This document shows positions 1 through 11,634 of a stretch of DNA of 64,000 nucleotides, in pieces (the first letter of the stretch is position 1; every line of letters begins with the position of its first letter). A model generated the notes under the pieces. The model saw only the letters and a list, made by a program, of their open reading frames with translations, was not told where the DNA came from and searched no databases. Position numbers and translations under genes: made by a program. Where the stretch lies: positions 359,183,739-359,247,738 of the forward strand of contig NC_090319.1 of NCBI RefSeq assembly GCF_040869045.1, written 5' to 3'. This stretch comes from Eurosta solidaginis (lineage: Eukaryota; Arthropoda; Insecta; Diptera; Tephritidae).

Positions 1-104
1 ATTAGTTTTGGACGGCCTTTTCTATAATATACTCAAACCCCGAATATTAAGCTTAAAGGCAACTCATACCATTTTACCGACTGGATAAGGTGAATGCGAA
101 CAGG
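1..104. other. AT-rich sequence with no recognised feature
   Basis: I see no coding potential or repeat family in the first ~100 bases. Family A begins just after. Confidence 0.4.
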
Positions 105-1114
105 TAACGGTATCTAAGTTAGAGTGTAACCGAACATTTAATACTCAGCTGAGAGCTTCTATCATATATTTAGTTCACTAAGCTTCAGTATTTTGACAGT
201 TGATATTATCAAAAGTGGGCGTGATCATTAAGCGATTTTGGCCATTCCTATTGGAAATATTCTACTCTATGAAGCAAAAAAAGTGAAACGAGTTGTTTCA
301 CAATATGTAAATTCCTCTTCCAACTATGGCTTCCGAAACGTAGAATAATGGTTGCTTAGAAAAGAGGCGGTGCATGCCCATTTCTCCAAAACAATTTGTT
401 TATTCAGTTTCCTGTTGTTATTTACACGCATTGGCATTGATATTATAAGTTATTTTCGCAAAGACGTAGCTTATTATATTCGTCTATACTGCGTTAAAAC
501 CTTTCTGTGAAAAAGTGAGCGTAAATCAACAATTTTAAGCAGAATTGTTAAGAGATGTATGCAAAATATGTGTACCGAATTTTAACAAGATACATTAGCT
601 GCTCTTCGAAATGTGAGAAAATGCTTGATCAGAAGTGGGCGGTGCCACACCCATTTCCAATTAATTTTTTTTATTAATTTTCGTGTTATAGAAATATTTT
701 CGGTAAAGAAATTGCTTATTATATTCTCCAAAGAGCCCTTCAAAAATCTCTTATATAAAAGTGGACGTGTCTCCGTGTTGATTTCGTTCCACGCTTTGTG
801 TTGTAAACTTAAACCGTTTTTCATTTATAACCAATAGTATTTGTTGAATTAATTTTGTCAAAAGTTGGCGGTGTCTTGCCACATTTTGAAGAAGCCAAAT
901 AAGTATATCAAGCAACAGATGAAATTTGGTTTTTATAGCTGTATTATTTACTAACTAACTATTAAAGATTTTGAAGTTTGTATGTTATAAAAGTGGGCGT
1001 TGTTTTTGCCCAATTACGCTTTTATTAAATAGCCATGAAAGATGCGTCCCAATAAATCCATTTACCAAATTTCAACAAGATTTTTTCAAACTTACTCAAG
1101 TTATCGTGTCCACA
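105..1114 (+). repeat. Family A dispersed element, decayed copy truncated by a SINE
   Basis: The left edge carries GTGTAACCGAACATTTAATA and CTCAGCTGAGAGCT, the head signature of the fuller copies at 52938 and 55068. Several 'aaagtgggcgtg'-type blocks follow, and near 1093 the motif ACTCAAGTTATCGTGT, which in full copies lies near the 3' end. The copy stops at that motif and SINE sequence starts directly after, so the SINE probably inserted here and the remaining end was lost. The short open frames of 74-82 codons inside are not conserved among copies and I do not regard them as genes. Confidence 0.7.
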
Positions 1115-1312
1115 GTGGCCGTGGTGGTGTGTTGGTAGCGCGCTCCGCCTACCGCCGAGGGTTACCCCTCGGCAGTGATTTGGCAAACACTCCGAGGGTA
1201 TTTCTGCCATGAAAAGCTTCTCAGTGAAAACTAATCTGCCTGGCAGATGCTGTTCGGAGTCGGCATAAAACACGACGGTCCTCCAATTTGTAGTAAAAGA
1301 AGGTTGGCCTTA
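1115..1312 (+). repeat. tRNA-derived SINE with internal deletion
   Basis: The head GGCCGTGGTGGTGTGTTGGT followed by AGCGCGCTCCGCCTACC looks like the tRNA-like part of a common fly SINE, including a pol III A-box (TGGTAGCGCGC). The B-box segment is missing: the sequence jumps to the body motif CCCCTCGGCAGTG, then CTGCCATGAAAAGC and TTCGGAGTCGGCATAAAAC. It is cut off near TCCAATTTGTAG. Without a B-box, internal pol III transcription is unlikely. It is not a functional tRNA. Confidence 0.75.
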
Positions 1313-1404
1313 ATTTCCACGCAGGTAACTTACACACAGTATTTAGTTGATTTTTTTTGGACCGAAACGCTAATATTTAGGGTACCACAAAACGTGATTA
1401 CTTT

Positions 1405-1550
1405 GTTCTGTTCTAATACGGGCGAGATGCCCTTCAAAGTCAGCACAAAACATGTCCCACTTTTGGGGAAAAATGAAAAGGCAGTATACCAATAATTAGA
1501 AAAAAGCACAGCCTAAATCTGCCCGAAGTATATCGCGCCAAAGTTAATTG
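1405..1550 (+). repeat. Diverged 3' remnant of the same SINE
   Basis: Blocks such as GAGATGCCCTTCAAAGTCAG, CATAAAAC-like CACAAAACATGTCCC and a final GTATATCGCGCC line up in order with the SINE body (TTCGGAGTCGGCATAAAAC ... GGTTATCGCGCC), with many substitutions. It is older than the copy just upstream. Confidence 0.5.
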
Positions 1551-2899
1551 ATACTACTTGATACCTAGACTCTTGTGGCGCGATTAAATAACAGATTAAC
1601 ACAGATGAAGCGTACATGTGAAACTAAGTACGTTAGTATGTGTGACTATTTGCCGGAAATTTTTTTGTAAACAAATACTAAAAGGTGATTGCACTGATTC
1701 ACCAAAAAGAAACTTTACTGCAGTGAAGGAAGAAAATCATGCCAATTTCGTAGTGAAATAACCCAAATAAGCCAAACACACACACAAACGTACATACATA
1801 TATTTAAAAATATCGGTGCCGGTGTACAAGGAAAATCTCTTTAACGCGAAAAGCAAATAGTCTGCGTCTGTAATGAAATGCCCTCAATAAAAATGTTTGC
1901 TTTTGCAAAAAATATTACTTAAATTTCTGCGATGTTACTCACTTACTCGGTCAACAACTTATTTGTGTGTGTTTTTGGTTTCTGCTTTTTCTTGCTCTAA
2001 TTTTTTGGACTTATTTTGGAATTCTCTGAGAGCAAGGTTTTCCTTATTTAAAAGGCTTTAGCTGAGGTAAGTTTGCTTTAGAGCAGTGGTCGGCGCGCCA
2101 TAGCTCAATTGAGCCAGACTTGCTTCACACATATTCTTACTATCCATCGTGATTCGTTAGCGAGACGCACGGCTGTCGCAAAAATGATAAGGTTCCTCGT
2201 GAGAAATATTACAATGGGATAACGCAACCGGTATGACGGCCTTTCTATATGTAGCTCATCTTCCAAATATGTTTATGTTTGGGTTTTTGGGTATGTTATA
2301 TTAAATAACTTTTCAATACCATACGAGTTTTTTAAATTATTTTAACAAAAGTTGTAACAATCTCATTCTTGACTCCTGTTTTTCTGCGCCAAAAAAAAAA
2401 AAAAAAAAAAAAAAATTGAACTGCTGCACTGCAAAAAACTATTATAGAATATTTAAATAACTTAGCGAAATACTTAAAAAATTGATATACATCTATTTTT
2501 ATGTTTTGGGCTTATGTTTTGGGTCTTTAAATCAGCTACATATTTTTTAAACATTTTATATTTCCTTGGTCGCCGTAAATGTATTAGTCTAGGAAATATG
2601 ATTTTGCGATATTTGAGGAACTTGAAACTACTTCAAACTACGTATTTCTGATCAAAAAAGAAATTTTCCAAAATTTTTGGTATAAATGCATCGTCTGCAT
2701 GTTGTAATTTTAATTTTAGTTTCCTGCTGGGTCCCCTAATCTGTTATATATTAAATTAAGTTCTTGGTGCCATTTTAGTTATTTTAAAAGCGACTTTAAT
2801 TAAGAACGGCGTCAAAGACATAATTTAAGTTGAAAAATGGTGGTTATATACGAATTTCGAAATTAGAAAAAGAATAAAAATATGTAAGCCATGTACTAC
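1551..2899. other. Gene-free AT-rich stretch with an A25 run
   Basis: No coding signal seen on either strand. The only simple feature is an uninterrupted A-run at 2391-2415. A CAGTGGTCGGC string at 2084-2094 resembles some DNA-transposon ends, but I found no partner end. Confidence 0.4.
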
Positions 2900-2952
2900 G
2901 AACTCATTCAGTCTATGTGAGGTCCTCATGCAACGGCCAGTTCAACTTAAGC
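2900..2952 (+). repeat. Fragment of LOA/I-like retrotransposon 3' terminus
   Basis: The block containing TGTGAGGTCCTCATG and GGCCAGTTCAACTTA is the near-reverse-complement of the 3' terminal region at 10345-10405 of the minus-strand LOA/I-like element. Only ~50 bp is present, so it is a dead 5'-truncated copy or a relic. Confidence 0.6.
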
Positions 2953-4269
2953 CATGTAGCACTTATGGAATGATAGCTCAAAATTAGTGTCTTACTGATT
3001 TGTATATTTTAAAGATAATTTCATCAGGAATTATAATACAGTTTTTTAGTTTAAAAATTTTAAAACAAAAACAATTGTTTAAAATTTGAATTACTTAATT
3101 GGAATTTTTCGTGCCTTTGATTATTAAATGACTGGTCTTTACTATAAATTTCATTCTATTGGTATTCTATGCGCGAATAATTAGGGTACATGTTACTAGA
3201 GCAAAATGTCAACAAACTATCTTAACAGCACTATTTGTCGTAATTATCGCACAATAAATATATATGTATGTATGTATAAATCTCTTTAAATTTGTCACAT
3301 ACTTTTTATATCGCATGCTATAAATGATTGAGCGCATCTGATGTACTCTCAATACATTCGTTTATAGTAGCTGTATATAAGAGTCATACTAAATGATTCC
3401 ACTGAAGGACTCTAAAAGAACCGAAAGCTCAGAGAATGTTAGCTCTTCTATTTTGTTAAGGAGAAATATAAGAGAAATATCTTCTTAGGTGTAACAATAG
3501 AGCTCCATATATATATCTATGTAAATAGGACTATATTCATGACTTAAGGAAGCATGCAGGTTTTGTATTTGAATCTACAAATATTTATGCAAAAATGTAT
3601 ACCGTCTATCGTATTTCATTCATGCGGAATGCTAACGATAGCCGGCGAATTTGTAGCTGCGTTTGCTTCCGACATTTTTGTAATAGATATGTATGTATAT
3701 TTCGTCTGCGATATGATTAATAACGTATACTCAGCAGAATTGCTATATAATTTATTTATATACGTACTTATTTAGGTATATTCACTGATTATTTTTTTTT
3801 TTCAAATATATTATGTTTAGTACGATTAAAAAAAAAAAACGAATAATAAAGGAAAGCGAACCAATTTATCTTTCAGTTTAGGACAGTTAATAGTACATAA
3901 GAGCATTAGGGTTGATGGGCCTGCAATCTTTGAAGCTTATTTAATCTGCCAAAACCAAGAAATGATTGATTTATTATGAGGTTCCTACAAACACATACAC
4001 GGTGTTTGCGGTTAATGCACGTCATGGCGTATACGTTATATACATAACATTAAATGTGTGTACGCTGATTTATATGGAGGTCCACACCAAAAAGTTACAT
4101 TTACATACATATTTTAAAAAAATATTCCTTTCTAAGCAGTCCCCTTCCAATTTCAATCGAAATTTCTAATGTCTAATATAAAATACAACCAAGTTTTCAT
4201 TACGTTGACTTGAATGCGTCATGTAGGAGGACTATTTCTCACTAGTTTTCACTTAAAGTATAAACTAAA
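2953..4269. other. Gene-free AT-rich stretch
   Basis: Reading both strands I see no domain, repeat family or RNA. The 73-codon frame at 3554-3775 and the 67-codon frame at 3966-4169 have AT-driven composition, no recognisable domain and no flanking signals, so I do not call them genes. Confidence 0.4.
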
Positions 4270-4271
4270 AC

Positions 4272-5697
4272 TTAAACTATTTTTATACTCAGCGTGCTTT
4301 GCACACAGAATATATTAACTTTGATCGGATAACGGTTGATTCTACAGGTATTAATGATCATCAGTATCGAAAAAAAATTTGATTGAGCCATGTCCGTCCG
4401 TCTGGCCGTTAACACTATAACTTGAGTAAATATTGAGATATCTTCACCAAATTTGGTACAAGGCTTTATATAGACCCAAAATAGATTGGTATTAAAGTTG
4501 AGCGAATCGGATGATAACCACGCCCACTTTTTATATATATAACATTTTGGAAAACACAAAAAATCTGATTATTTGGTAAATAATACACCAAGAATATTGA
4601 CATTTGACGTGTGGACTGATTTTAAGACTCTTTTTTTTTTGTAATTTTGTAAAATGGCATGGCACCGCCCAGTTGTGTTAAAATCAATTTTACAAATATT
4701 ATTAATAATAAATCAAAAATCGTTAACCCTATCGTAACAAATTTGGCAGAGAGGTTGCCTTTACTATAAGGAATGCTTCGAAGCAAAATTAACGAAATCG
4801 GTTAAGGACCACGTCCAATTTCATATAAAAGATTTAAAAGGGTCGTGGACGAATAAAATAAGCTATATCTTTGCAAAAAGATATTTATATCAAGGTTATT
4901 ACATTTCCCAAGTGGATTTATAACAATAAATTGTAAAAACTTAAAATTTTAAAAAATGGGCGTGGCACCGCTCTTTTTATGGCCAATCAATTTTCTAATT
5001 TTCGGGAGCCATAACTCGAAGAAAAATATACGGATTGTAATAAAATTGCGTACAGAAATTTTACCTATAGCAGGAAATATTTCTAGGAAAAATGAACGAA
5101 ATCGGTTAAAGACCACGCCCACTTTTATATAAACGATTTTTAAAGGGGTTGTAGATGAAAATAATAAGCTATATCTTAGAGAAAAAGAACTTTGTATCAA
5201 AAGAGCTTTGTATCAATAGAATTTTACTTTGTAAATTGAATTATAACACTAAATTGGAAAACACTAAAATTTTTGAAAATGGGTGTGGTACCGCCCCTTT
5301 TATGACTAAGCAATTTTCTATGTTTCGGAGATGGCCTCGAAGAAAAGTTAACATATCGTAATGAAATTGTGTTCACATATTTTTCTTATAGCAGAAAATA
5401 TTTCTAGTAAAAATGGACGGGAGCGGTTAAAGACCACGGCGACTTAGATATAAAAAAAATTTAAAAGGGTCGTAGACTAGAATAAGTTATAACTTAGCAA
5501 AAAATAGTTTTGAATCAATAATATTTTACTTATCAAGTTTTATAGTAAGAGGAAATGGGGAGGCATTTTTCTTTTAAATGGGCGGTGCCACGTGTTATGT
5601 AGAAAAGTAATTTATCTGAAATGAAATGTGCAATTGAAGTTCACGCTGAGTATATAATGTTTGGTTACACCCGAACTTAGACACCTTTACTTGTTTT
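4272..5697 (-). repeat. Family A dispersed element, near full length, reversed
   Basis: The left edge TTTTTATACTCAGCGTGCTT is the reverse of the family 3' end, followed by the complement of the GACGGACGGACGG stretch (TGTCCGTCCGTCTGG). The right edge GTTTGGTTACACCCGAACTT is the complement of the head hairpin. In between, 'gggcgtggcaccg'-type blocks recur about every 300 bp. Length is ~1.43 kb. It lacks the ~130-bp minisatellite that is expanded in the copy at 55068. No conserved open frame is present, so it is non-autonomous. Confidence 0.75.
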
Positions 5698-5837
5698 ACT
5701 ACGGTATTAAATTTTGCGACAATTTTATTTTTTGCTTTTCGTAAGGAAATTCATAACAAAACGTAACACTAACACTTTTTAATAGCTTATATTGGCTAAA
5801 GGGACATATTATCTTAAGAAACTAATGACCCCTTCAT

Positions 5838-6510
5838 TTTTAAAAGGTTTTATTTAGGTCGACTTGACAGGCTGGCTGGTTGGATGGCTGGCACGATTTT
5901 GTAATTGAAATTTAAGTAACTTGCCGATAAGCTGCAAGCTTGAAACTTGGAATATAATTCAGAACCTGACGACAATGCAATAATAAGAAAAAAATTGCCG
6001 CTAGGTGGCGCAAGGGTCTAGATATTCACAAAAATCGTATTTGTGGTCCGATTTGGCTCATATTTGGAACAAATATTACATACAGTCCGGTAGAAATGAC
6101 ATCAAAATATCTTGGAGTTGGAGGAGGGACAAGCATACGTGGCGCAGAGTCGAGTAACGTCTTTGGAAGGATTATGTATTGAGGACTTAGGTTGTAACAA
6201 ATTGTCAGGAAAGAGTCCTTGTAATAATGAGTCACTAAATGAACTAAATAGAACGAGAAATAATAGGCAATTAAATAAAGACGAAAAACTTGAAAATAAA
6301 ATAATAAAAAAAATATTTTTTAAGTTAAAAGGTTTTATTGAAAACAAAAATTACATGAAGTAATAATAATACTAACAGCTAGAAAATGATTAGCTAGGTC
6401 CTAGGTACGAGCGATCACACTCCTCATCATCTAAGTCGTTGATCAGAGAATTAAATAAAAGCGTTGGAAGCGTCAAATTTCTAATGATAATCATATATAA
6501 GACCAACTGA
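5838..6510 (+). repeat. Family D dispersed repeat, copy 1
   Basis: Starts with GGTTTTATTTAGGTCG and contains CCGCTAGGTGGCGCAAGG, ATTTGTGGTCCGATTTGGCT and, near its end, GGTTTTATTGAAAACA and GTCCTAGGTACGAG. The same blocks occur in the same order at 28330-29290. This copy has one internal 'ctaggtggcgc' unit where the other has three. Small open frames inside (about 70-83 codons) differ between copies and are not taken as genes. Confidence 0.7.
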
Positions 6511-6564
6511 ACCTTAATCAGATTATGCTACGCCTTACATTTTTAGAAATTTCATGCGCCCAGC

Positions 6565-6960
6565 CCACTTTGAATGGCCATAAGTTTAATTGAAACTTTG
6601 CACACGTATCAAGGCTCGATGACAATGCATTAATTTGATGCTGCGGTGACATAAGGTCAACGGCCATAAGGTCAATTGGCTTTATTACCACTTTGAATGG
6701 CCATAAGTTTGATTGGAACTTTGCACACGTATCAAGGCTCGATGACAATGCATTAGTGTGATGGTGTGGTGACACAAGGTCAAAGGCCATAAGGTCAATT
6801 GGCCTTACTACCACTTTGAATAGCCGTAGGTTTGATTGAAACTTTGCACACGTATCAAGGCTCGATGGCAATGCATTAATGTGATGGGTTGGTGACATAA
6901 GGTCAACGGTCATAAGGTCAATTGAACTTATGACCACCCAAAATGGCCACAGATTTGAAA
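6565..6960. repeat. 123-bp tandem repeat, three units plus a partial
   Basis: The motif CCACTTTGAATGGCCATAAG or close variants starts at 6565, 6688 and 6811, with a decayed fourth start at 6934, giving a constant period of 123 bp. Because 123 is divisible by three, one minus-strand frame stays open across it (6518-7036, 172 codons) with repeated KFQSNLWPFKV-like blocks. I read that frame as a repeat by-product. The phrase GAAACTTTGCACACGTATCA resembles Helitron-like 5' heads elsewhere in the window. Confidence 0.85.
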
Positions 6961-7044
6961 CAATGCACATAATTCGAAAAACGCATTCCTTTATTAATGA
7001 TAGCAGTGGATGCATGGCACATCTACGAAACAGCATACTGGAGC

Positions 7045-7120
7045 CCTTTTTAACGCGCTTTTATTGGCTTGGCCTGTATCTATCTATGTATCTATGTTTC
7101 CTTGTATGTATGTAACGGAA
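7045..7120 (+). repeat. Possible Helitron-head fragment
   Basis: The stretch around CGCTTTTATTGGCTTGGCCT and the CTATGTAT repeats resembles the 'acgcttttattagctttacctgtatg' region shared by the heads of units 1-4 (for example near 35420). It may belong with the adjacent 123-bp array. Similarity is short. Confidence 0.3.
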
Positions 7121-7209
7121 TCTGGAGTGGATCCGAGAGCCCCGGTAATGCAGAGTTCCGAGCTCCGTTGCACCTTTTGAAGCATTATAAGATAGGTACT
7201 TTTAGCTAG

Positions 7210-7871
7210 TGCAGGCCACCAGATCAGGGTAACTTAAAGAACAATGGGGCGCTCAATGGCTGTGTAAATCCAGTAGGTCACCTTGGGGGAGAATCCCCAG
7301 GAGGTGCCAATTGCCCTCTTGTACATGAACAGCTCTGCTGCTGCCTTCTTGGATCGCTCCACTATATGGTCACTCCATAATCGTGAAGAGGACAAGCTCG
7401 ATTTTATCCGGGTTAACTTCCAAACCTGTGGCTGTGGCCCAGTACGAAATACTATCTTGAGGCGCGCGCCCGGATATACCACCCCTATCAGCGTGACGGC
7501 GGCCCTATTGACGTTTACCGACCTGGCGTCGTCACAGGCAATTAGCTTGATATTGCCCTGGAATCACCCTGCTCGGTGTAAGATGGAGGTGAAGCAGGGT
7601 TGACTTTTATAACCTTAACGGCCATCGTAGCTAGCGCGGCCTCGATCCACTTCCACTGCTGTTTCGGGATCTTGCCATCTTTACTGCTCTCGTCTATAAT
7701 GCCAATGATGTGCCGACCCTTGGCAATTTCGGCGAAAGACCGCGTCCAGCCTCCCTGCGTCTTGGCCCTTTTCGGTGCCGTGGGGTTGGATTCATCCATG
7801 GACCGCTGGCGTTTCGAGGTTTCATCACTCTCAACTAAAACCTTTAAAATTACTTGAACTAAAAAATTAAA
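7210..7871 (-). pseudogene. Internally deleted LOA/I-like non-LTR retrotransposon (ORF1 piece joined to RT piece)
   Basis: Read on the minus strand, about 7870-7450 encodes a gag-like ORF1 segment with GWTRSFAEIAKGRHIIGIID and PKQQWKWIEAALATM. It resembles the DUF4780-type ORF1 common in insect non-LTR elements. Directly downstream, in shifted frames, comes reverse-transcriptase palm/thumb sequence: GLEVNPDKIELVLFT, then YKRAIGTSWGFSPKVTYWIY near 7330-7250. The ORF1 end and most of RT are missing, so an internal deletion fused the two, and frameshifts are also present. The apparent start of the 120-codon frame lies inside the neighbouring foldback element, so it is not a real start. In an intact element ORF1 binds RNA and ORF2 copies it by target-primed reverse transcription. 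This copy is dead. Confidence 0.75.
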
Positions 7872-8352
7872 AATAAATAATAGTTTAAAAAAACTAAAAA
7901 ACACGCTTTTATAGCTAACCGAACTAAAAAATAGAAAATAATTTTCAATTAAGAAGAGTTTATATAAAAGTAGTAGAAGGTAAAAATCATTTATAGTTAA
8001 TCACCTCCAAATAATATTATAATCATATTTAAGTTATTAACATAGTAATTTAATTCAGATTAAAAAGCGTGGGGTGCATTTGACTACATTTCATATCTTT
8101 CCTCTCAGATAGTTGCCAATAGAATGATTATAACATTCAATATCAGCACCCCAAGCTTTTTATTGTGAATTAAATTATTCTGTTAATAACTTAAATTTTA
8201 TTATAATATTATTTTTAGGTGATTAACTATAAATGATTGTTTGACCTTCTACTACTTTTATATAAACTCTTTTTAATTGAAAATTATTTTCTATTTTTTA
8301 GTTCGGTTAGCTATAAAAGCGTGTTTTTTAGTTTTTTAAACTATTATTTATT
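7872..8352. mobile_element. Foldback/MITE-like element with ~206-bp inverted arms
   Basis: Arm 7872-8077 and arm 8146-8352 are imperfect reverse complements. For example AATAATAGTTTAAAAAAACT pairs with AGTTTTTTAAACTATTATTT, and GCGTGGGGTGC pairs with GCACCCCAAGC. The spacer is 68 bp. No coding capacity is present. It abuts the 5' side of the truncated ORF1 at 7871, so it may have inserted into that retrotransposon. I could not identify a convincing target-site duplication. Confidence 0.85.
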
Positions 8353-10334
8353 AAGAGAAATGATTTCAATTTTTGTATTACACGTAAGGAATGCAAAGAG
8401 GAATAATTATTCCGGAATATAAAAATGGAATAAAGGCTACGATTCATATAAAGTACGCCATGAATAGGAATTCATGGATTGCGTTCCGGGGTTATTGCAT
8501 TCCGTAACAATTCTGGTGCGCGGTATAACATGAAATCGGAAAGAAGCAGGTTGCTAACAACTCAAAAATTTTGCTAATTATAACAAGACCCGAGCTCTTG
8601 TGAAGCCTGCTCAGCATAAAAATAGGAAGAATGTGCAAAATAAAACTTATGACTAAGCTATTAAATGATTTGTGGGTTTGGACGGGTTAATTAAATTTTT
8701 AAATGTTGTTTTGGGCGGGTTAATTAAATTTTAAAATATCATTAAGATGTTTTTGAATTGAATGCCAAATATTTTTATACTTAGCATGCATTTGCACAAG
8801 GTACTAAAACTTAAACACCATAATAGTTGTTTGTAATGGCATGAAGGAATTGAAAAAAAATTTCTTATAGCCTTCTGGAGGAAGCGAGAATGATGATCGT
8901 AGTAGGAAAGTATATTTCCTGTCATTGTGGTTAAAATACATAAATGATACATATCCCTGATAGAAAAGTAAACGCAGACCATAAGTAAGTTTTGCTAATT
9001 TCACGAAGGTGTATCTCAAGAACTTGACGTTCCTATGGATAATTAATTTTGCTTTGTCTATTTCCCGACAAGGCGGATAGTTAATGTATATTGGAACTAC
9101 TTTTGGTTTGAATAACACTTAAGATGGCAGAACACCGAAATCTTGTTGTCTTTGAACCAGCTTTGACAAGGGATGACGAAAAATTGTTTCAATGTACATT
9201 CGTATAAATCTTCGCATGCTCTATTTAGAGACGCAAACTCCATACTAATGAAGAAAAGGCTTACTAGTGGAGTAATTTAGTGGTGGATAGAGCAAGATTA
9301 AGAAGAGGGTGAAGTTAATACGAAACCATAATGGAAGGCTAACTACATATCTTGATTTTGGACAATGTACTACATAAAGAGCGAAAAGATTTTGTATATA
9401 CTCTGTTTCTGAAGGGAGAGTTTTTAAAGAGGAAGACAAGGTAATGATCACTTGGAACACTGCTCTGCAGCTGTCTTACATTACATATAAACTTAATGGA
9501 TATCCTTACTGAATGCAGTTTGGACCAACTTTACATATTACATATTTAAATTGTGTAGTTACCCACACACACACACATTAAGAATTACATACACCAACGT
9601 AGTCGCGATTTTATTTACTTCAAGTTTCTGAATTTGTCTGGCGACTTCCCAAATGATTGCAAACGATAAAATTAATAATGGCATTTACAATTGTGCCAAT
9701 TTCACTGATGCTTGACTCGGTGACAATAACTTGTTGATGTTGAGTGTCGAGCAGAATTTACTGGTTCTGATGTAGGTAATGATAATGAAGAAAATAATAC
9801 AAAATGGACGTGTTTGGAATTGAGATGGCAAAAGAATTATTCATCATGTGGGTGACATGTTTTTGGGTGGTAACTTTCATAGAGATTCGCTGTAAAAACT
9901 ATATATATGAAGGTGAACGGACGTAGCAATGAGGTTCTGGTTTCACTTTCTTAAGCTAATAGTTTTCAATTGCTTGAAATTCGAACGTCATACTTTGACT
10001 GTGAAACCATAAAAATATGCAATTACTAACTAAAAATATCCAGGTCAAAACTGGAGTAGGTTTTTATTGATATTTGCTAATAATAGTTAGGCTTCTGCGC
10101 TTTGACGAGAGCACAGTCGCTTCCCTCTATAGGCCACGGCCATAGGCCATTGCTTCCTGTATTTCTTGTGATCACGTCAATTCTGCCAACATTTTAACAT
10201 CTAAGCAACGAAAAATTATGTAAGAAATCCACCATATTGAGCAACTGTTACACCCAATATCTTGAGGAAAATTTGGGAAGTGAAAAGCTCTTTTGCATGA
10301 CACACTGCATCGAAAAGAACATTTCAAATTATTC
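8353..10334. other. Gene-free stretch with a short family A end and a (CA)n tract
   Basis: A ~30-bp match to the family A 3' end (reverse sense, TTTTTATACTTAGCATGC) lies near 8773-8800. A short (CA)n microsatellite is at 9564-9576. The open frames of 60-104 codons on the minus strand (8731-9460) show no domain or consistent composition and are not supported as genes. Confidence 0.4.
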
Positions 10335-10337
10335 TCC

Positions 10338-10720
10338 GGTGGTTAGGTTAGGTTACGTTGAATTGGCCAGTCCATGAGGACCTCACATATACTGATTGAG
10401 TCCATAGTGTTACCAGAAGTTTGCTTTAATGCCCACACTGAAAAACCCTATCAAAAACCAGGACCTATGTTATAAAATAACTCCGTCCTCTTGCCAAATA
10501 CTAGAAGCTTCCAGGACTAAAGCCACTTGCTGCTTTTAATCTGACAGCTGTACCAATCCTAATAGCTGGAGTCTTAGCCTGGCAAGTGCAGGGCACGAGC
10601 ACAGAACATGACCGGTCGTTTCCTCCTCCAAAACGCACTTCATACATCTGCTATGACTGACCAAGCCTAATTTAAAGGCATGTGACACCAGAAGGCAGTG
10701 TCCAGACAGAATACCGGTCA
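10338..10720 (-). repeat. 3' region and tail of LOA/I-like non-LTR retrotransposon
   Basis: On the minus strand this follows the RNase H region. It encodes a Cys/His block typical of the end of such ORF2s (CMKCVLEEETTGHVLCSCPA, about 10655-10596), then a short 3' UTR, and ends in TAACCTAACC repeats at 10341-10355. The plus strand shows GGTTAGGTTAGGTTACG. The pentamer tail takes the place of poly-A in the target-primed insertion. Confidence 0.7.
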
Positions 10721-11310
10721 TGAGTCTACAGTCCTCTCTTTTTTATGATATAGCAACTTTGTTAGTCTAAGTTTGTAAGGCCTACACATAATCTTCGACA
10801 CTTTACAGCCCCGCGCTTGAACCCACGCCTTTCCCGCTTGGTCAATCATGTTCACCTCTCGCCTTCGCTTAATCTCGACGAGTCTCATTGGGACGTCTAC
10901 GTCTTCAAGGCATGCGCCCTTTTTAGATAGTTCGTCTGCTTTTTCATTCCCATCTATTCCCATATGCCCTGGGGCCCAATATAGATGTATTCTTCTCCCT
11001 GTCACAATTCTCTCCAGAGACTGCTTACACTTCCACACGCATTTAGATGCTGTGCTATGTGAGATTATTGCCTTAGTTGCTGCTTGACTGTCATTATAAA
11101 AGTTAACACGGTTGCAAATTAAGTTATTCTCTTCCAGGGATTCTACTGCTTTGGTTGCGGCTAATATTTCCGCTTGGAAAATGGTAAGTAATCCGGCAGC
11201 CTGTAGGATCTGCTTATTTCCGGATCAGTACAGTATACAGTAGGACCTACTCCTTCCACTACTTTGGAACCATCTGTGTACACATGTATCGCCTCGGTTG
11301 CCATTTGCGC
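10718..11310 (-). pseudogene. RNase H domain of LOA/I-like ORF2 (degenerate)
   Basis: The piece at 11038-10718 has HLYWAPGHMGIDGNEKADEL, which is the RNase H C-terminal signature (GHxGxxGNExAD). Further upstream, near 11280-11260, YTDGSKV matches the first catalytic Asp motif. The region between is broken by stops and frameshifts. RNase H would remove RNA from the RNA:DNA hybrid during reverse transcription. It follows the RT domain at 12950-11635 in the expected order (RT, RNase H, Cys/His block), so all three belong to one element. Confidence 0.75.
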
Positions 11311-11634
11311 ACTCTTGCGCTAACCGTCCACCTCTATTGTGGATTTAAGATATCCTTCGAAGCGCAGATAGGGAATCAGGTAGTCTGTTCGTCTTGTGAT
11401 TGATGACGCTATACCACTATGGCCGTATGATCGGCGCTCAAGCTGCCCCAAGGCACCGAGCCTGGTTGCAGTTGTTAATGCTATGTTCTTTGCTACCAGG
11501 TCTACAGGTGGAATGTGCAGAATGGTATACAGTGCAGCCGTCGGAGTTGTATTCAGGGCTAACGTAATGCTAAGCCTCGATAGTCTGCATACCCCCTCTA
11601 ATTTTTTGAGGTATGTTGTTTTTTGTGTGGCTTT

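Noticed and set aside
1115..1165. tRNA gene
   Set aside because: An A-box-like segment is present, but no complete cloverleaf or B-box. The downstream body matches a SINE family.
2084..2094. hAT-type transposon end CAGTGGTCGGC
   Set aside because: No matching inverted end or 8-bp duplication found nearby.
3554..4169. Two small open frames (73 and 67 codons)
   Set aside because: AT-rich chance frames without domain, signal or conserved context.
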